Positions 1 to 10,267 are shown, counted from the first letter of the stretch. The stretch: DNA of 64,000 nucleotides from Siphonodentalium dalli (GCA_032622095.1 CP136066.1:11493784-11557783), one strand, 5' to 3'. Notes: generated from the sequence alone by a model not told the origin. Numbers and translations: made by a program.

Positions 1-10
1 TATTTAAATT

Positions 11-206
11 TTAACCCTTTGAGTGCCAGGTCGATTTTTGTATCAACCCATATACCCTGTGCCAATGCATTCTCTTATATATGCGGGTCGACCATATATA
101 AGAGAATGCATTGGCCTAACAATTTTTTTTTTACAATTTTAATAATTTTAATAATTTATTCTTATATTCTTTAACAGACTTATTTTGTAGGTACTCAAAG
201 GGTTAA
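11..206. mobile_element. TTAA-ended MITE (piggyBac-like), GAGTGCC subtype
   Basis: The element begins TTAACCCTTTGAGTGCC and ends GGTACTCAAAGGGTTAA, so it has imperfect terminal inverted repeats bounded by TTAA. TTAA targets and a CCCTTT start are typical of piggyBac-type elements. Inside is a shortened copy (61-115) of the hairpin module found throughout this window, then an AT-rich run of ACAATTTTAATAATT-like words. It has no coding capacity, so it would be mobilised in trans. Two longer relatives lie at 6661-7099 and 20578-20976. The family assignment rests on the ends only. Confidence 0.75.
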
Positions 207-936
207 TAATCTTGTGAAATTCACGGACAATATTTAATTCAACTACAGTATTTTATTTAAATTTTTTTTCCTTCCTGCTTCTACTTGTTTTCTACCCATA
301 TGAATTCAGAAGTTGATTAGTTGAACACCGTCTCTCTGGATCATGATTGATAATGGAATGTCTTGAAGAGAGTGGTTCGGGGGGCTAGCCCGGGATTGTC
401 AAAGGGAATGTCTTTTCGTTTGTATGCTATATTATAAGGCGACGACAGCAGTCAGTAGTGATCAGCTAATTAAACAAACAACATGCTAATTAGTGCAGCA
501 GCTCAGAAGCAGAGATGTCAGCGCCTTTTGAGACAATTTAAACTTGAATACTGCGCATGATGAGTTGAGCTCTCGATCTGCATGTGCTACACCTCTACTA
601 ACATGCAACGGCATATTGGCATCATCAAATGTTCGCTACACTAGCCGACTAGCATGGATCTCTGAACAAAAAGGTTAGCGTTTTTTAAGGGTTTTTCTGT
701 CATATTAAGGGATCTTTACAGTTTATGACAATCAGTAGGCCAATCCGTTGGGGATTTCTTTCAACTACATGTAATTGACTGGCGGATTTCAGCACATGTT
801 TGGCGGATTTCAGCACATGTTTATTTAATAAACATATCGACACTGATTAGTTGACTAATCTTTTGTTTCAGCACTGGGCATACATGTATTAATATTATCA
901 GGATTCATTGCCAGCTTCGCCATTGCTAGTCAGCTT
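207..936. other. Unassigned AT-rich DNA with a 21-bp tandem duplication
   Basis: I see no gene, RNA or transposon ends here. The only local structure is a perfect two-copy tandem repeat at 780-821, unit TGGCGGATTTCAGCACATGTT (21 bp), which looks like a recent replication-slippage duplication. Confidence 0.5.
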
Positions 937-944
937 ATGTTGGC

Positions 945-2102
945 GGGAACGGGACTACCCGCCCCCGAGACAACCCGCCCCTATGCTATTTTGGGGGCGG
1001 GTTGTCCCGATAAATGAGGGCGGGTTGTCCAGAAATAGTTAATAGTGATTATGTTCTTTTATGTTCTTTGATGATATATTATTAAAGATTTTGATCAACA
1101 AAACATGTGTTTATTCATTAATTATGTCAATGCGTGGACTGGGATAAAGAATGACACAATGTTTTGACAACTGAACGGCACTTAAGGTAGGCCTAATTAA
1201 GTGAAGACTAATTACAATGGGTGCTTTCAAAACAAACATTTGATGCAAATGGTTCATTATCACGGTGTGTTATCACAACACTTATAGTGGTCGGGATTCA
1301 TCTCACTGATGTTAACTGGAGGTGAGTATACACAAACAACCTTTGAACGATGCCGACGGAACTGGACGCAGGCCGTGAATAGACACACATCAACCGTCGG
1401 CCTTAAGACGGCATATGGCCAGAAGGGTCCATTGCACAACTTCATCCGTCAGTTGCTGGCTCTTCCCTTCCTCCCGGCTCCACAAATAAGAGAAACGTTC
1501 CAGGAGTACTATGACAGAACGTCTGAAGGTTCAAAGATCAGGGAGGTCCTAGACTACTAGTACATGCAGCGCCAGTGGATCACGAGCTCACCATCCCCCC
1601 CATAGAGTTGGAGCATATACTCATATGACATCCGCACCAACAACGACATCGAAGCATGGCATAGACGAATGAATACAATGGGGACCGGCTTAGATTTCTA
1701 TACCATGGTCCCACTTCTGCAGAAGGAGGCACCAGCCCCAAATTAATCATTGTTCGTTTGTTAAACTTATTAAATTTTGTTTTTAATCTTCGCTCATTCC
1801 GTTTCTAAATTTCGTTCATTAATTTCGTTCGTAATAAATAAACATATTATCGTTGATGCATTTTTGTGTTCACAAGTTATATTATATTACATGTGTATGT
1901 ATTGTTGTCCATGTTGTTAAATCGAATAAAAATCTATAAAAAAAACAACCCAGTTTCGTTAAACAAACATCTCATAATCCCATCACACCTCCTAATTAGC
2001 CACTGATTACCGCTAATTGATTTTTGGGGGCGGGTTGTCCGGGGGCGGGTTGTCTCAGAGAGAAAGGGGCGGGTTGTCTCGGGGGCGGGTAGTCATGGAC
2101 CC
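945..2102. mobile_element. MULE-like DNA transposon remnant with G/C-rich terminal inverted repeats
   Basis: The 5' end carries CCCGCCCCCGAGACAACC and the 3' end its reverse complement (about 2060-2102), giving inverted repeats of roughly 35 bp with extra GGGCGGGTTGTC words inside. The element is flanked by the direct repeat ATGTTGGC at 937-944 and 2103-2110, an 8-bp target-site duplication. Mutator-like elements usually duplicate 8-10 bp, and the interior holds a decayed MULE-type transposase in the plus direction, so ends, duplication and coding remnant agree. At about 1.16 kb it is far shorter than an autonomous element. Confidence 0.75.
1309..1746 (+). pseudogene. Decayed MULE transposase C-terminal fragment
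   Basis: One plus-strand frame runs from an ATG at 1309 to TAA at 1744-1746 and is broken by two in-frame TAG codons (1558-1560 and 1603-1605). Early in it are FIRQLLALPFLPAPQI and a Tyr-rich YYDR stretch. After the stops come YMQRQWI and then RTNNDIEAWHRRMN. In many eukaryotic MULE transposases, an F-x-R-K/Q-L-x-A-L-x-FLP segment is followed by Y...W-I and then a TNN-x-E-x-WH-x-x-x-N signature; the order and spacing here match. The catalytic part upstream is missing. It sits inside the G-rich-ended element 945-2102. I recognise the family from these motifs, not from a search. Confidence 0.68.
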
Positions 2103-2110
2103 ATGTTGGC

Positions 2111-3795
2111 CTATTGCACCATGCTCCTTACAGAATTTTAATGTTCTTTTTCAGAAGCCATTTTGGAATAGTTTTCTTTCTATGAATCCAAGTACTATAA
2201 AGCCCAGCTTACTGCGTCGTCTGGTGTTAAAAAAAATATATCGTGAGACCACCGTCCATTGCAATTTGCACCAAGCACCCCTCCTACTTTTGCCCCTGTT
2301 TAAATGTTATCCGACAATTACGATATTTGAAAAGCCCGCCCCCCCAATGTGTTGATAACATAACGGTTCATTTCACATAAAGATTTTAAGTTTTAATTAA
2401 CTTTTCCATGTCAAATCAGAAAGAAAAAGTTAGAGTGTAAATTGTAATCCGATAACAACAATGGCGGATGACGAGACGCAAAAGGTAAGAGGAAAATGGG
2501 ACACGCCCCCACAAAATAAAACAGTCATTTGCTCAGTAAATACTCATTTTGCGCTGTCCTGATCCATTGTAACTTCTTCTTATATAAACAGGTCTTGATA
2601 CTAACCGAACAATTCCTCACCAAAATGTGAAGTTTAATGTAAATTAGTGTTTGAAATTGTGGGGGTAACATATGCCCCAGATAGCGGGCACCTGCGCACT
2701 GATCCGCCAATGGTCGAAGATCATTTACTGTTTACCAATTACCAATTGAAAAAATAGACACCTTCTGCAACACTTAATTACCTGTACACGCAAAACTCTA
2801 AGTGTCTAACTGACAATAGTTAGAAGACTAATGTCGCATTATTGAGACTGACCAAAAAAAACTTGACAAATTTGTTTCTCAATATGGAGATAGTTTTACT
2901 GTAATGTCAGATTTTTTTTAAATTTTTTTTTATTTTTGTCATTTGAAGTACCGGTAGCGCGGTATTCCGGCCGAGCCAATGTGATCATATTTGGCATCGA
3001 CGTTTAGGTAGACAGAACTCGTAGTATTAATACCCACTATGGATTATCAAGGGCCGGGTACTTTTGAATGAAAAAAAAAACCGCATCAAGAAACTTAGAT
3101 ATAAGGGTAGGCCTAATAGACTGCAATACAGTTATATCAGTCTGGCATTCATGTGTATAGCATGTTTAATTACGAAAAAAAAGCATGCCACTTTAATATG
3201 TATAAAAATTATAATAACATTAGAGTTGTGTGTTAAAGTTGCATGGTAATTTTACTTTAAATTTAATATTTTTACGACAAATTACTGTGATCCTCCGTGT
3301 GTAACATAGCATCTTGAATTATTAGAAGGTTACAAATCCTTCAAGTTATCATATTTCTAGTAATGCTATTTTTAAAATGCCTCTTTTTTTTAATGGTTGG
3401 GACATGTGTAGGTCTATTATGTTATTGGTATCTCCATCCATCAATCCATCTAGATGTCCATCCATCTATCTAGCCTATCTAACAATTGGTTTCCCACTGC
3501 ATGATAACTTGATTTTACATTCTGATATATGTTCCATATATTTTTATATCAGATGATCATATCAAAATATCCAAAAATATAATTCTGGCCCTATCCAATT
3601 TTTTTTTACCAGTTATGGCCCTTAAAAAGTTATACAATTATTATTTTCCATTGGTTTTACCAAAATTTCCCATATATGGAATGAATGAATGGTGTCCATA
3701 AAGACCATAATTATAAAAATAAAGCTGAAGTATGAATTGCAACCTTCCCTTTAATATTCAGTTCAGCTCAGGTTATGGCCTTTTATTCAAATTCC
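2111..3795. other. Gene-free AT-rich stretch
   Basis: No convincing exon, RNA or transposon ends are visible. A short degenerate CCATC microsatellite occurs at about 3433-3482. The longer open frames here (for example 2017-2355 on the plus strand) overlap the transposon end and simple AT-rich DNA and carry no recognisable motif. Confidence 0.5.
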
Positions 3796-3894
3796 ATAAC
3801 CCTTTACCCAACAGAAGGGCCCTGTGCCAATGCATTCTCTTATATATGCGAGTCGACCATAGGTCGCCTCGCATATGTAAGAGAATGCATTGGC
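3796..3894. repeat. Duplicated 5' end of a TTAA MITE with hairpin
   Basis: This 99-bp piece repeats the start of the element beginning at 3895: ATAACCCTTTACCCAACAG, then GGGCCCTG, then a complete hairpin (3826-3894). It is in direct orientation and abuts the next copy, so it looks like a tandem duplication of the element's first 99 bp. The duplicate hairpin has one base change in the right arm (CATATGTAAG instead of CATATATAAG). Confidence 0.7.
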
Positions 3895-4284
3895 TTAACC
3901 CTTTACCCAACAGAAGGGCCCTGTGCCAATGCATTCTCTTATATATGCGAGTCGACCATAGGTCGCCTCGCATATATAAGAGAATGCATTGGCTTAACAC
4001 ATTAAAAATTATAAAATTGTTAAAGAATGTAAGAAAAAATGGTAAAAAGTGTTAAAAAAAGATTTTTTTTAGGCCAATGCATTCTCTTATATATGCGAGG
4101 CGACCTATGGTCGACTCGCATATATAAGAGAATGCATTGGCACAGGGCATAACTGTAAATATCACAATGTGGTCAAGGAGCCGGTTCCAATGATATCCAT
4201 ATTTGTATGGTTCTATTGAGACAGACCGAAGATATTTTAGGCTGTTGAAGCTTTATTTGGCCGGTTTGTTGGGTAAAGGGTTAA
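3895..4284 (+). mobile_element. TTAA-ended MITE (piggyBac-like), ACCCAACA subtype, two hairpins
   Basis: The element runs from TTAACCCTTTACCCAACA to TGTTGGGTAAAGGGTTAA, giving 18-bp perfect terminal inverted repeats including the TTAA target. It carries two hairpin modules in opposite orientation (3925-3993 and 4073-4141) separated by about 80 bp of AT-rich linker. A unique segment follows with GGTTCCAATGATATCC and GCTTTATTTGGCCGG. Near-identical copies lie at 12377-12776 (inverted) and 13822-14221. It is non-coding. Confidence 0.85.
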
Positions 4285-4458
4285 TGTAGGATGTTCAATT
4301 GCAACTATAGATATGTGTGCAATTAATTTTTAACAACCAAATGCATTATATTATATGCCACACTTGCACCGCTCTTATATGTAAAAATATCCTCATTTCC
4401 TCCAAGTAATATTAATAATATATTTTATTGGTTGATGGTGATAAATATTTAGCCTTGC

Positions 4459-4857
4459 ATTTGCAGAATGAGGTCCCCAGAGAGTGAATTTAGTGACGCT
4501 ATCCCGCATAGTGGGCTAGCACCACTAAATTTACCCTCTGGGGACCTCATTCTGCTTAGGCCCTCAACTGCTATACTATGGCAGACCTAGGATCAGATTG
4601 AAGTTCCCCAGTTGAAGTTGGTGATGTTCACCCATTGGGCGCCTCGATTATGGATTGTTTTTAGTTACATTTTCCCATCTGGGAAGTTTCTATATCCCAT
4701 AATTTGGAGAAGACATAATCGAGGCGCCCAATGGGTGAACATCACCAACTTCAACTGGGGAACTTCAATCTGATCCTAGGTCTGCCATAGTGATGCTAGC
4801 CCGCTATGCGGGATAGCGTCACTAAATTCACCCTCTGGGGACCTCATTCTGCAAATG
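4459..4857. mobile_element. Palindromic MITE, GCAGAATGAGGTCCCC family (most complete copy)
   Basis: The arms begin ATTTGCAGAATGAGGTCCCC and end GGGGACCTCATTCTGCAAAT. Each arm contains a secondary inverted repeat built on GTGAATTTAGTGACGCTATC and its complement, plus a third pair around CCCATTGGGCGCCTCGATTA (4634-4655 against about 4717-4735). The whole is therefore a nested palindrome with a short centre near 4690. No coding capacity. Related or broken copies are at 7989-8111, 8572-8785, 19665-20046, 22362-22706 and 23072-23421. Flanks shared by several copies (TATAGTGTGTCTGAC) suggest the true element extends about 30 bp beyond the GCAGAATG word. Confidence 0.75.
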
Positions 4858-4989
4858 ACACAGTGAAAATAGGTTGCTAAACCTTGAGAACTTTTAGGCG
4901 ATGGGGGTGGGCAGGGATGTGGCTGGAGGGTCTCCATTGGGGGGGGTGTGGACAGAAAATGCACCGGCTCACAGTGTGAAGGTAAATAT

Positions 4990-5442
4990 TGTTAGGCCAA
5001 TGTATTCTGTATATATGTGAGACTTGAATATAACCTATGGGAGACTCAAATATTTAAGAGAATGCACTGGCACTATGGGAGGCCAAATTCACTTTTAATA
5101 ACTATTTACGCTTAAGCACAATTATGTACATTTCATTCCCCATCAATATAGATCTTCCCTCAAAAATTAAATAGGCTTCCCCATATTTGAACTTCCATTT
5201 TGGATTGCTAATGCATGGTGGACTCTGCCGATATCAAGAGGGTGTGTTAGGTAGTGGTTTTTAATTTTCTTATTTGCACTTAAGCATAAATAATTGTGCT
5301 TAAGCATGAATAGCTTATTTGTGCTTAAGAATAGTTATATTATTTGCGCTATAATCAAGCTTAGGCACAAATAATTATGGCCTCCCATATGACACAGGGT
5401 TTTTGCAAAATTTCAGGAAGTTCCAGTCATAGAAGGGTTGTA
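4990..5442 (-). mobile_element. Diverged TTAA-type hairpin element, interrupted by an insertion
   Basis: It contains a diverged hairpin (4996-5071) with the CTATGGGAG apex type. On the far side of an insertion it continues with ACAGGGTTTTTGCAAAATTT and CCAGTCATAGAAGGGTTG. That is the reverse complement of the start of the element at 10268 (TTAACCCTTCTATGACTGG), with the terminal TTAA mutated. The split partner sequences show that the 5074-5389 element jumped into this one. Confidence 0.6.
5074..5389. mobile_element. Nested inverted-repeat element, TATGGGAGGCC family
   Basis: The ends are TATGGGAGGCC and GGCCTCCCATA, inverted repeats of 11 bp or more. They are flanked by TGGCAC (5068-5073) and TGACAC (5390-5395), a probable 6-bp target duplication with one mismatch. 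The interior carries several GTGCTTAAGCACAAATAAT-like palindromic words. Removing it restores GGCAC-AGGG, the sequence found beside other hairpin copies. Non-coding. Confidence 0.65.
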
Positions 5443-5447
5443 TTAAA

Positions 5448-5735
5448 GCCAGTGGATTCTCTTATATATTTGAGGCTCCCTATGGAAGACTTGCATATAA
5501 AGATAATGCACTGGCACAGGGTGTTTAATGCTGCACCAGTTAGTGCAGCTCCCGCCACAAAAGGGTTATATAACACTCCCATATGGAGCCTTGTATATAC
5601 AAAAGTATACATTGGCCTACAATATTGACCTTGAAAGCAGTGCATTTTTGTTATATATTCAAGGCTCCCTATGGGAGTCTCGCATATATGAGACCATGCA
5701 CTGGATCTTTAATGCTGCACCAGTATAGCTCCCAT
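5448..5735. repeat. Cluster of diverged type-II hairpins
   Basis: There are three diverged hairpin units (5448-5515, about 5570-5616, 5638-5704), each with arms like CAGTGCATTCTCTTATAT and an apex like GGCTCCC-TAT-GGGAGTC. They are separated by the phrase TTTAATGCTGCACCAG and by CTCCCGCCACAAAAGGGTTA, which is an element end of the 10268 type. It appears to be a degenerate tandem of hairpin MITEs; individual boundaries are unclear. Confidence 0.5.
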
Positions 5736-5749
5736 CATGGACCATGTAA

Positions 5750-6275
5750 GCCAGTGCATTCTCATATATGTGTGACCCGCCATATCAAATTCAGTCGTAA
5801 GTCGGGATTTTTACCCTGTGCCAATGCATTCTCTTATATATGCGAGTCGACCATAGGTCGCCTCGCATATATAAGAGAATGCATTGGCCTAACAATTTTT
5901 TACAATTTTAATAATTTTTTCTTGTATTCTTTAACAATTTTATAATTTCACCCATACAGAGCCCCAGACAAACATGAGCAGACGACACTCTTCTATATAC
6001 TTCTATATATGTGTGGGGCTCCCTGCAGGGTAATGGATGTTTTTTATTTTATGTCCTAAAAATTGTAAGAAACATTTATTTAAAAAAAATGATAAAAAAT
6101 TGTTAGGCCAATGCATTCTCTTATATATGCAAGGCGACCTATGGTCGACTCGCATATATAAGAGAATGCATTGGCACAGGGTAAAAAAATCCGACTTACG
6201 ACTGGATTTGATATGGCGGGTCAAATTTTTGCGAGGCTCCCTGTGGGAGACTCACACAAATAAGAGAATGCACTG
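5750..6275. repeat. Large inverted repeat with two type-I hairpins in its arms
   Basis: The left arm (about 5776-5900) reads GACCCGCCATATCAAAT...CAGTCGTAAGTC...CCCTGTG plus the hairpin 5820-5888. The right arm (about 6101-6222) is its reverse complement including the hairpin 6107-6175. The arms are about 120 bp, roughly 95% matching by eye, separated by about 200 bp of AT-rich DNA. Outside the arms are half-copies of type-II hairpins (5750-5775, 6225-6275). TTAA ends are not visible. Confidence 0.65.
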
Positions 6276-6310
6276 GATCTTTAATGCTGCACCAGCACAT
6301 CTCCCGTCAT

Positions 6311-6660
6311 GAACCTCTGATTTAAGACTCAATAAGACGGATGTAATTGTTTAGGATCTTTGAAATTTAGTAAATAACTAGCTGAAGTGCCCGACTTCGT
6401 TTATACTATTTAAGGATAAATTTCTTTGTGATCACCTCCCTATATGAGCGTATATGAGTGAGATCAAGGTCAAAGACATGGTCGGATGTGAAATTGGACC
6501 TGCCCATATTATTCCTGGGACAAAAAAGTAGGCCTACATACTAATTTGAGTCAGATCAGTCGATCAGTTTTCGAGTGTATAAGACACATACATACATACA
6601 TACATACAGACAGACAGACGTTCCAAAATATATAATAGATGATGACACATTATCTTGTTA
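6311..6660. repeat. Possible retroposon 3' tail with ACAT/ACAG microsatellite
   Basis: The phrase TAGCTGAAGTGCCCGACTTCG at about 6381-6401 and the closing microsatellite (CATA then CAGA units, about 6586-6619) resemble the 3' regions of dispersed invertebrate retroposons. I see no coding remnant and no clear boundaries, so the class is uncertain. Otherwise the stretch holds no gene. Confidence 0.3.
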
Positions 6661-7099
6661 TTTACCCTTTCAGTACCAGTGCTAATTTATGGTCTGTAAA
6701 ATCGGCCCTAAAAAAATAAAAAATAAAATAAAAAATTTGGGTTGAATTTTTATTGGGTATGCTTAAGCATGCTGTAGCGAATTTAAAAACAAACTGGATA
6801 AAACCTTAGGGGCATGTTATAACTCAAAACTATCACCAAGTATTCATAGTAATAATTTTGATGCCCATGAAAAACGTAAGATTCCCTGGCACTAAACCTA
6901 CAAAATAAGTCTGTTAAAGAATATAAGAAAAAATTATTAAAATTGTAAAAAATAATAACAAATGATGAAAAATTGTTAGGCCAATGCATTCTCTTATATA
7001 TGCGAGGCGACCTATGGTCGACTCGCATATGTAAGAGAATGCATTGGCACAGGGTATATGGGTTGATACAAAAATCGGACCTGGCACTGAAAGGGTTAA
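6661..7099. mobile_element. TTAA-ended MITE (piggyBac-like), GTGCCAG subtype
   Basis: It starts TTTACCCTTTCAGTACCAG (first TTAA mutated) and ends CTGGCACTGAAAGGGTTAA. It includes the hairpin 6980-7048 followed by CACAGGGTATATGGGTTGAT, and an AT-rich linker with TTAAAGAATATAAGAAAAAA. The copy at 20578-20976 is nearly identical over most of its length but has lost the middle of its hairpin. Non-coding; the open frames here are artefacts of the hairpin. Confidence 0.75.
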
Positions 7100-7360
7100 C
7101 CAATCTTTCTTATTTATAGTACAAGGGTATAATGATAATCCAGTAACCACCCATTTAGTGTTTAAAAGATTAACTGAATAAATATTTTAATAATTCATAA
7201 AAACATAGCAATATTTAAAGGTACATGACTATTTATTACATGTATATATTGTAGAAGAAACATTTACTAAAAATAGAAATAATCCAACATGTGTATATAG
7301 ATAGCATCACAGATATTAAATGAGAGTGTCAATGCAGATCACATCACATTGCAAACAGAT

Positions 7361-7890
7361 TAGATCATGCCATGAATCTCAACTCCGGCTAACGCCAGTA
7401 GAGATCATATTCCACCTGTACAAGAACTGGGAACTCTTTGAAGTTTTGACAGGGAACCTTATATAGTCGACAAAATAACGAGGGGAATATATTTCTTAGT
7501 CTTATATCTTAGTAATTATCTGTTCCATAATAATGTAATTCACTGTAGGTGAAGTACCCAACTCAAAATTTCACGATTTAAGTGACTTTGTGAGCGATAT
7601 TGCTTTGCGGCGCTTACAATTATGGAATTTCTCCTGGGTAATTAATTCAATGTTTGTTGCGATATTGGCTCACAGAAGTCACAGAAAAGCATGCAATTTT
7701 GAGTTGGGACCTTCACCTACAATGAAGTACATTATTAAGGAACAGATCATAACTAAGAAATATATTCCCCGCGTTATTTAAAAAACTTTATAAGGTTCCC
7801 TGTTAAAACTTAATAATTTCCCAGGTTTTGTACTAGTGGAATATGATCTCTACAGGCGTTAGCCAGAGTAGAGATTCATGGCATGATCTA
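7361..7890. mobile_element. 530-bp fold-back MITE with 9-bp target duplication
   Basis: The ends are TAGATCATGCCATGAATCTC and GAGATTCATGGCATGATCTA, a perfect 20-bp inverted repeat. Complementarity then continues across much of the element (for example GGAACCTTATA.AGTCGA near 7455 against GACTTTATAAGGTTCCCTG near 7782). It is flanked by a perfect 9-bp direct repeat CAAACAGAT (7352-7360 and 7891-7899). A 9-bp duplication fits a Mutator-like mechanism. A second, larger copy sits at 18387-19623. Confidence 0.85.
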
Positions 7891-7988
7891 CAAACAGATG
7901 TGCTATAAATAAACAATTCTTGACGTCTACTAAACTGTTCCGAGATGAAGATCAGTATTAAATTGGTTTGAGCATGATGGTGCCAGAT

Positions 7989-8111
7989 ATTTGCAGAATG
8001 AGTCCCCAGAGGGTGAATTTAGTATTGATGAGGCCACGCAGAATGAGGTTCCCAGAAGATGAATTTGGTAGCATCACTAAATTCACCCACTGAGGACCTC
8101 ATTCTGCAAAT
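7989..8111. mobile_element. Short GCAGAATGAGG-family palindrome, internally rearranged
   Basis: It has ATTTGCAGAATGAG...CCCCAGAGGGTGAATTTAG at the left and CTAAATTCACCCACTGAGG...CATTCTGCAAAT at the right. A second GCAGAATGAGGTTCCCAGA word lies inside, so it is a deleted or recombined copy of the 4459-4857 family. It is followed by the family's flank word GTCAGACACATTATTTCAAG. Confidence 0.6.
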
Positions 8112-8187
8112 GTCAGACACATTATTTCAAGGCTTGGTCAGTAATGTAAGACACCCATCTCAAACCTCACTGATAAAGTTCAATGTT

Positions 8188-8273
8188 TAACCCACAGGGA
8201 CCCTCACACAGATGGAAGCATACATTACAGATTATCGTCTGCTCCAGTCTATGTGGGGCTCCCTATGGGTTCA
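8188..8273. repeat. Short inverted repeat with GGCTCCCTATGGG arm
   Basis: AACCCACAGGGACCCTCACAC at the left pairs imperfectly with TATGTGGGGCTCCCTATGGGTT at the right over about 23 bp, with a spacer of about 36 bp. The right arm shares GGCTCCCTATGGG with the type-II hairpins, so it may be another diverged member. Confidence 0.4.
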
Positions 8274-8571
8274 GGCACACTATTTCAAGGCTTGATCATA
8301 AATGTGCATAGGTTCGATAGGTTGCTGACATGAATCTTGGCTGCATGTATTTCAAATACTTGAGGTGACATTACAAATAACTCAGAATATATGACCATGC
8401 CGTCACTTCTGGGATGTAGATTTGGATATGTGCACCTTCAGCCTGGCATATGTGCAGTTCTTAACAAGAACTGTCACGTCCAACATTTTACCATGATTGA
8501 TCATTTTACATATGAACAATGACTGTCCCCATGCAATATGTAATGTCGGGCACCATCAAGCCTGAATTTGC

Positions 8572-8785
8572 CTGTCATTTGCTGAATGATGTCCCCAGAG
8601 GGTGAATTTAGTGACACTATCCCGCTTAGTGGGCTAGCATCACCAAAATCACCCTCTGGGGACCTCAATCTGTATGGCCACATTTGATATGGGAGACAAA
8701 GACTCAGGTTTTTAAGTTCCCAAATGGTGAATATTGTGATATACACCCATTGGGAACCTTGATTATGCAATGTGTCATCAGTCAA
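8572..8785. mobile_element. Partial GCAGAATGAGG-family MITE
   Basis: It contains the left-arm palindrome TGAATGATGTCCCCAGAGGG...CCCTCTGGGGACCTCAATCTG (about 8582-8672). Then comes the internal part with ACACCCATTGGGAACCTTGA (about 8741-8760). The right arm is missing. A minus-strand open frame of 152 codons (8501-8959) runs through this repeat and has no recognisable domain, so I do not call it a gene. Confidence 0.55.
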
Positions 8786-8789
8786 TTGT

Positions 8790-9808
8790 ATAGTGGCTAT
8801 CACTTTCCATAATAACTGAAAAGTGATTGTTTTGTCGATTTTGAGAGAAAATTCCAATAATTTTGGTAATGTAATAGTATCACTTATCCAAGATGTATCA
8901 TAAATGTTTGTAATCAATGTATATATGACAGAACAGCCAATTTTATTCATCATCCACAACTTTTAAGCGATTGTATGGGACGACGGGAAAATATTTACCA
9001 TTTTCCATATTTTGGCCGCCATTTTGAGAGCCATATTTAGCCAAAGTGACAATTTTGGTTCCATTGAGTTCAAATATTCATAAGTAATGGTATGCCTCAC
9101 TTACTTTGCACAGTTCTGCTCATTTCTTGTTGAAATATGACTAGAATCCCAATGGTGATTTTTGTTGAAATTTCATACCACGTTCTGTAAAATCATTTTA
9201 TTGAGGGATCGGAAGGGGCTTGGATCCCACGAAAGACATATTTCATTGCTCCAGTGACCAGTTAACATGAGCAATACAAAATAAAGTCACATTTCCGAAT
9301 CAGTTCCATACAGAAGAAACTTGTCTAGAAGATATTAGTGAAAAAACGTCAAATTTTCCACTTACGGGTGCCATTTTGACGGTCATCTTGAACGGGGAGT
9401 TCCAATTTCACCCTAAAAATGTGCCATTATATCGTGCTGAGTCATACTTGCTGTATATGGCTAAGTTTAAAGTGCAGATTCCATGGTAAGATTGATTGCG
9501 ACATTTATTAAATTATGTAATCACGAAACGCTCTTTAAATTTGGAAAACCACTTAAAAGAGGGGTTAAAGTGAAATTTCAGCATGGCTCCATATCTAATA
9601 TCAATTGGTATGTGAACATGTAAATATGAGCAAAATTTCATGCTTTAGTCACGAAGTGAACAATTCTTTTACTAATCTACTCCACTATGATGGGAAATGT
9701 TCAGATAATAAGTTCAACAAATGATCTATGGTCATTTGTTGAACATTTTCTAAGGGAACTACTCGTCAATGAGTATTTAGTAAAGAAAGGGTTAAACAGC
9801 TTAAGAAT
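8790..9808. other. Unassigned gene-free region with a 13-bp-stem hairpin
   Basis: I find no coding evidence. At 9711-9743 GTTCAACAAATGA pairs perfectly with TCATTTGTTGAAC around a 7-base loop. The words GCCATTTTGA and CCGCCATTTTGAG recur near 9010-9030 and 9370-9380, hinting at an old dispersed repeat I cannot classify. The region ends AAAGAAAGGGTTAA at about 9795, possibly the end of another TTAA element whose start I cannot find. Confidence 0.35.
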
Positions 9809-9810
9809 TA

Positions 9811-10023
9811 CAGTAATGCCCTAAATAATCGACTCCTTAACCACAGCAGAATTATGGGTAATTTTCAGGATTTAGTTGGAAATATGACTTGTTGCCATTC
9901 ATATGGAAAGCTCTCACTGAGAGCTTTCCGATGAATGGCAACAAGCCATATTTCCGACTAAATCCTGAAATATTACCCATAATTCTGCTGTGGTTAAGGA
10001 GTCGATTATTTAGGGCAATACTG
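9811..10023. mobile_element. TA-flanked palindromic MITE (mariner-like ends), full copy
   Basis: It is a nearly perfect 213-bp palindrome. It starts CAGTAATGCCCTAAATAATC, continues GACTCCTTAACCACAGCAGA, and folds at about 9915-9920 around GAGAGCTTTCC. The right arm repeats everything in reverse and ends ATACTG. Both sides are flanked by TA (9809-9810, 10024-10025). CAGT ends with TA targets are typical of Tc1/mariner-type MITEs. Copies: 18197-18386, 21494-21706 and one arm at 11573-11690. Non-coding. Confidence 0.8.
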
Positions 10024-10267
10024 TACACTAGTACCTGCTTGCATGTTTTTCTTATTTTAAAATCTTATAAACATAGGTCACATCTGACTAATTGAGCGGT
10101 AAATAGTGTGCCTCCTGTTTTCTACAACATCACAGGCACATTCTACCAGAGAAATTGAACCAATTGCTAAAGTAAGCCCTATATACTTTTCTTTCTATTT
10201 TCATAAAAGAAAATCATGAAATATTATGGCTTTAAAAATTAAAACAATATGATTGCATCATGGGGTT

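Noticed and set aside
1309-1560. Intact 83-residue protein gene
   Set aside because: Homologous sequence continues in the same frame past two stop codons, so it is a piece of a decayed transposase.
3732-4055. Overlapping open frames on both strands (for example with CANAFSYICESTIGRLAYIREC)
   Set aside because: They are translations of the hairpin modules in several frames and recur wherever the hairpin occurs.
8501-8959. 152-codon minus-strand open frame
   Set aside because: It runs through a GCAGAATGAGG-family MITE and AT-rich DNA, has no recognised domain, and no supporting splice or promoter signals were seen.
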